Shown here: positions 62,419-64,000 of the stretch, piece by piece | Layout of the letters: every line of letters begins with the position of its first letter | How positions within the stretch are numbered: position 1 is the stretch's first letter | Origin: Natranaerovirga hydrolytica | Lineage (GTDB): Bacteria; Bacillota; Clostridia; Lachnospirales; DSM-24629 | DNA: 64,000 bases | NCBI RefSeq assembly: GCF_004339095.1 | Contig: NZ_SMGQ01000013.1 | Span: 200,352 to 264,351 of the forward strand | Reading direction: 5' to 3' | Translations under genes and position numbers: made by a program | Notes under the pieces: generated by a model | Database searches by the model: none | What the model was told of the DNA's origin: nothing | What the model saw: the letters and a program-made list of their open reading frames with translations, nothing else

Positions 62419-63882
62419 ATGAAAAAAATTGTTACTGTTGCATTAGTAGCATTGGTTTTAATAAATACAATATTTACCCCAATTCTTCACTTACAGGCTG
62501 ATGAAAGTAAGTACGACAGAGAAGTTTATGATGTGATTCTTAATTTAGAAACAGTAAAAAGAATGGCAGTAGATTCCTCTAACCAAAGTAAAGAAGTAGA
62601 GATTAACTTTAAAAGACTTGAAGAAGGGTTAAAAATGGCAGAAAGCGGCTATAAAGATGCCAAAGATTTAGAGAAGAATATTGGCAACATAGAAGATTTA
62701 ATATGGACTGAGTTAAGAAATACCACAAGAGAAAAAGTCGCAAAAGAAAGAGAGTTACGAGATTTATTAAGAGGTAATGTTTATTTTGATATTGACTTGG
62801 ATACGGACCTAGAAATGGGTGAAGATATTGAATACATAGAGTACATATTAGAAAACTTAGATATTCAAGGCCAGGCAGAAGAACTGATTTTTTTACTGAT
62901 TGAACTGATGGCACTAACTCAACAAGAACAACTTGTTGGATTATTGCATAGTGTGGTATACGAATTAGAAATTGATGAGATGTTTGATGGTATGTCTTAT
63001 GAAGCGTTACAAGCAATTAATGATTTAGAGCACCAAAAAGAAACAGCCTATCTGACTTGGGAAAAAAGTGGCAAAGCATTATTAGAATTTCAAGCAGAAG
63101 CTTTATATGTTAGTGCCTTATCTCTGCAAAAAAGCATAGAAATTCAAAAAAATGCTTTAGATCTAACAGAGTTAATGATAAAAGAGCAAAAAATAAGATT
63201 AGAACAAGATATGGTCACGCCTATTATGGTCGATATGTTAGAACTTGAAAAAGAACAACTGGAACTAGAAATATTGAAATTAGAAAATTCTCTTGAAAGT
63301 CTTAAAGCAGAATTACTCAAAACAGTTGGTTTGCCTTTAGATAGAAAGGTTTACTTAGCAGACATAGAGATTGGGTATAGAAAAGAAGCGGATTTTGAAG
63401 CATCTTTATCAAATGCTTTAAATCAAGGACTTGAAATAGAAATGCAAAAAAGAGATATAGAATTTATAAAAGAACAAAAAGAAGAAGCTGTTTCTAAAGG
63501 ACATATTAGTAGAAATTCAAGTGAGTACAGAATGTACGAATTAGATATAGATGAAGCTTACTTAACATTAGATGCCTTAAAAGATAGTACTAGGATTGCA
63601 GTGAAACAATCCGTTAACGCTTTTGATGAGAATTTGAGACAATTAGAAATAGCTAAAAAAGGTTTGGCGCTACAAGAAGAAGCCCTAAGAGGTGCAAAAT
63701 TACAAGAGGAATTAGGTATGAATACACCACTAGATGTATTTGAAGCAACAATAAACAAAGCAGAAACAGAAATGATGATACAATTGGCTCAATATCAAAT
63801 GTATTTGGTAGAAAAAGAGTTGAGTTTAGTGGAAAATGGATTTATTTTACAAACTGGAATGGCGAATTTGCAAGCTAATTAA
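62419..63882 (+). CDS. TolC-family protein
   Basis: 487 residues. Signal peptide at ~1-28, then long, charged, heptad-like helices with two similar halves (OEP repeats): about 95-300 and 320-480, the second containing AYLTLDALKDSTRIAVKQSVNAFDE and ALQEEALRGAKLQEELGMNTPLDVFEA, a characteristic OEP helix segment. TolC-type proteins usually form outer-membrane export channels; in a presumed single-membrane Firmicute it would instead be an extracellular helical partner of the adaptor encoded next. AGGAGG before ATG. Confidence 0.8.
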   Translation: MKKIVTVALVALVLINTIFTPILHLQADESKYDREVYDVILNLETVKRMAVDSSNQSKEVEINFKRLEEGLKMAESGYKDAKDLEKNIGNIEDLIWTELRNTTREKVAKERELRDLLRGNVYFDIDLDTDLEMGEDIEYIEYILENLDIQGQAEELIFLLIELMALTQQEQLVGLLHSVVYELEIDEMFDGMSYEALQAINDLEHQKETAYLTWEKSGKALLEFQAEALYVSALSLQKSIEIQKNALDLTELMIKEQKIRLEQDMVTPIMVDMLELEKEQLELEILKLENSLESLKAELLKTVGLPLDRKVYLADIEIGYRKEADFEASLSNALNQGLEIEMQKRDIEFIKEQKEEAVSKGHISRNSSEYRMYELDIDEAYLTLDALKDSTRIAVKQSVNAFDENLRQLEIAKKGLALQEEALRGAKLQEELGMNTPLDVFEATINKAETEMMIQLAQYQMYLVEKELSLVENGFILQTGMANLQAN

Positions 63883-63905
63883 TGCTGTAAGGAGGATATG
63901 AATAA

Positions 63906-64000
63906 ATGAATAAAAATAAAGAAAAAAAATGGTATAAAAGTATGATTTTTAAACTAAGTACTTTAGTTGTTGTGATAGGTATTGTAGGGGTTTTTTATCT
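63906..64000 (+). CDS. Start of a membrane-anchored protein, probable HlyD-type efflux adaptor (cut by window end)
   Basis: Only 31 codons are visible: a Lys-rich cytoplasmic tail followed by one membrane helix (LSTLVVVIGIVGVFYL). AAGGAGG lies upstream and it begins 23 bases after the tolC-like gene. An N-terminal single helix after a TolC-family gene is what an HlyD/MacA adaptor would show, but the identity rests on context only. Confidence 0.5.
   Translation, partial: MNKNKEKKWYKSMIFKLSTLVVVIGIVGVFY

Noticed and set aside
1-64000. CRISPR arrays, tRNA or rRNA genes, transposases, phage genes
   Set aside because: No regularly spaced direct repeats, no GGTTCGAATCC-type tRNA arm with cloverleaf, no rRNA stretches, and no integrase or transposase motif was seen.

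Overview
The window is AT-rich (visibly about one third G+C), with Shine-Dalgarno AGGAGG sites, TTGACA/TATAAT promoters, frequent TTG and GTG starts, Rho-independent terminators, a T-box leader and many lipoproteins. This points to an anaerobic low-GC Firmicute of the class Clostridia. The load of pectin, uronate and aldarate genes, a PL9 pectate lyase, a TRAP importer and an NhaC antiporter would suit a pectin-degrading, possibly salt- or alkali-adapted species (Natranaerovirga- or Vallitalea-like). That species guess is inference. No rRNA, tRNA, CRISPR array, phage or intact insertion sequence was seen.

Layout. 1-7.4 kb: galactarate catabolism (CdaR-like regulator, orphan sugar-binding lipoprotein, GarD, DapA-family aldolase, glycerate 2-kinase, GarR). 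7.5-11.3 kb: an amino-acid permease fused to Usp domains, a Nudix hydrolase and a DMT exporter. 11.5-18.9 kb: a Crp/Fnr regulator divergent from a 1334-residue tandem activase/reductase-like protein co-transcribed with a NitT/TauT-type ABC importer. 19.4-27.7 kb: hexuronate cluster (GntR, UxuA, UxuB, TRAP DctPQM, RspB-like dehydrogenase). 27.9-32.9 kb: NhaC antiporter, T-box plus acetolactate synthase, GerMN lipoprotein, thioesterase. 33.2-42.0 kb: two ABC-2 exporters, a small membrane zinc-ribbon/J-domain/C_GCAxxG_C_C cluster, and a NarL-type two-component system. 42.2-48.7 kb: hydroxylamine reductase, HD phosphohydrolase, and an aldonate operon (FadR-type regulator, IlvD/Edd dehydratase, GntP permease). 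48.8-54 kb: MerR regulator, secreted flavoprotein, secreted PL9 pectate lyase. 54.5-58.4 kb: Fur-boxed ferric-iron ABC importer. 58.4-64 kb: lipid kinase, MerR/MATE efflux pair, TolC-like protein and the start of an adaptor protein.

Together the catabolic genes make a coherent path. The PL9 lyase cuts polygalacturonate outside the cell. TRAP and GntP carriers could take up uronates and aldonates. UxuB/UxuA convert fructuronate to KDG, and the gar genes turn galactarate into pyruvate plus 2-phosphoglycerate. Isomerase, KDG kinase and KDPG aldolase are not in the window.

The most unusual signal is a dispersed intergenic repeat with six copies, all in the same orientation. Three copies have a perfect 14-bp helix of differing sequence closing a conserved 24-nt loop, followed by a second hairpin. 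Base-pair covariation between copies argues for a selected structured element. Also notable are the single-chain activase/reductase linked to an ABC importer, a four-cysteine insertion in acetolactate synthase, and several operator-like palindromes placed on strong promoters.
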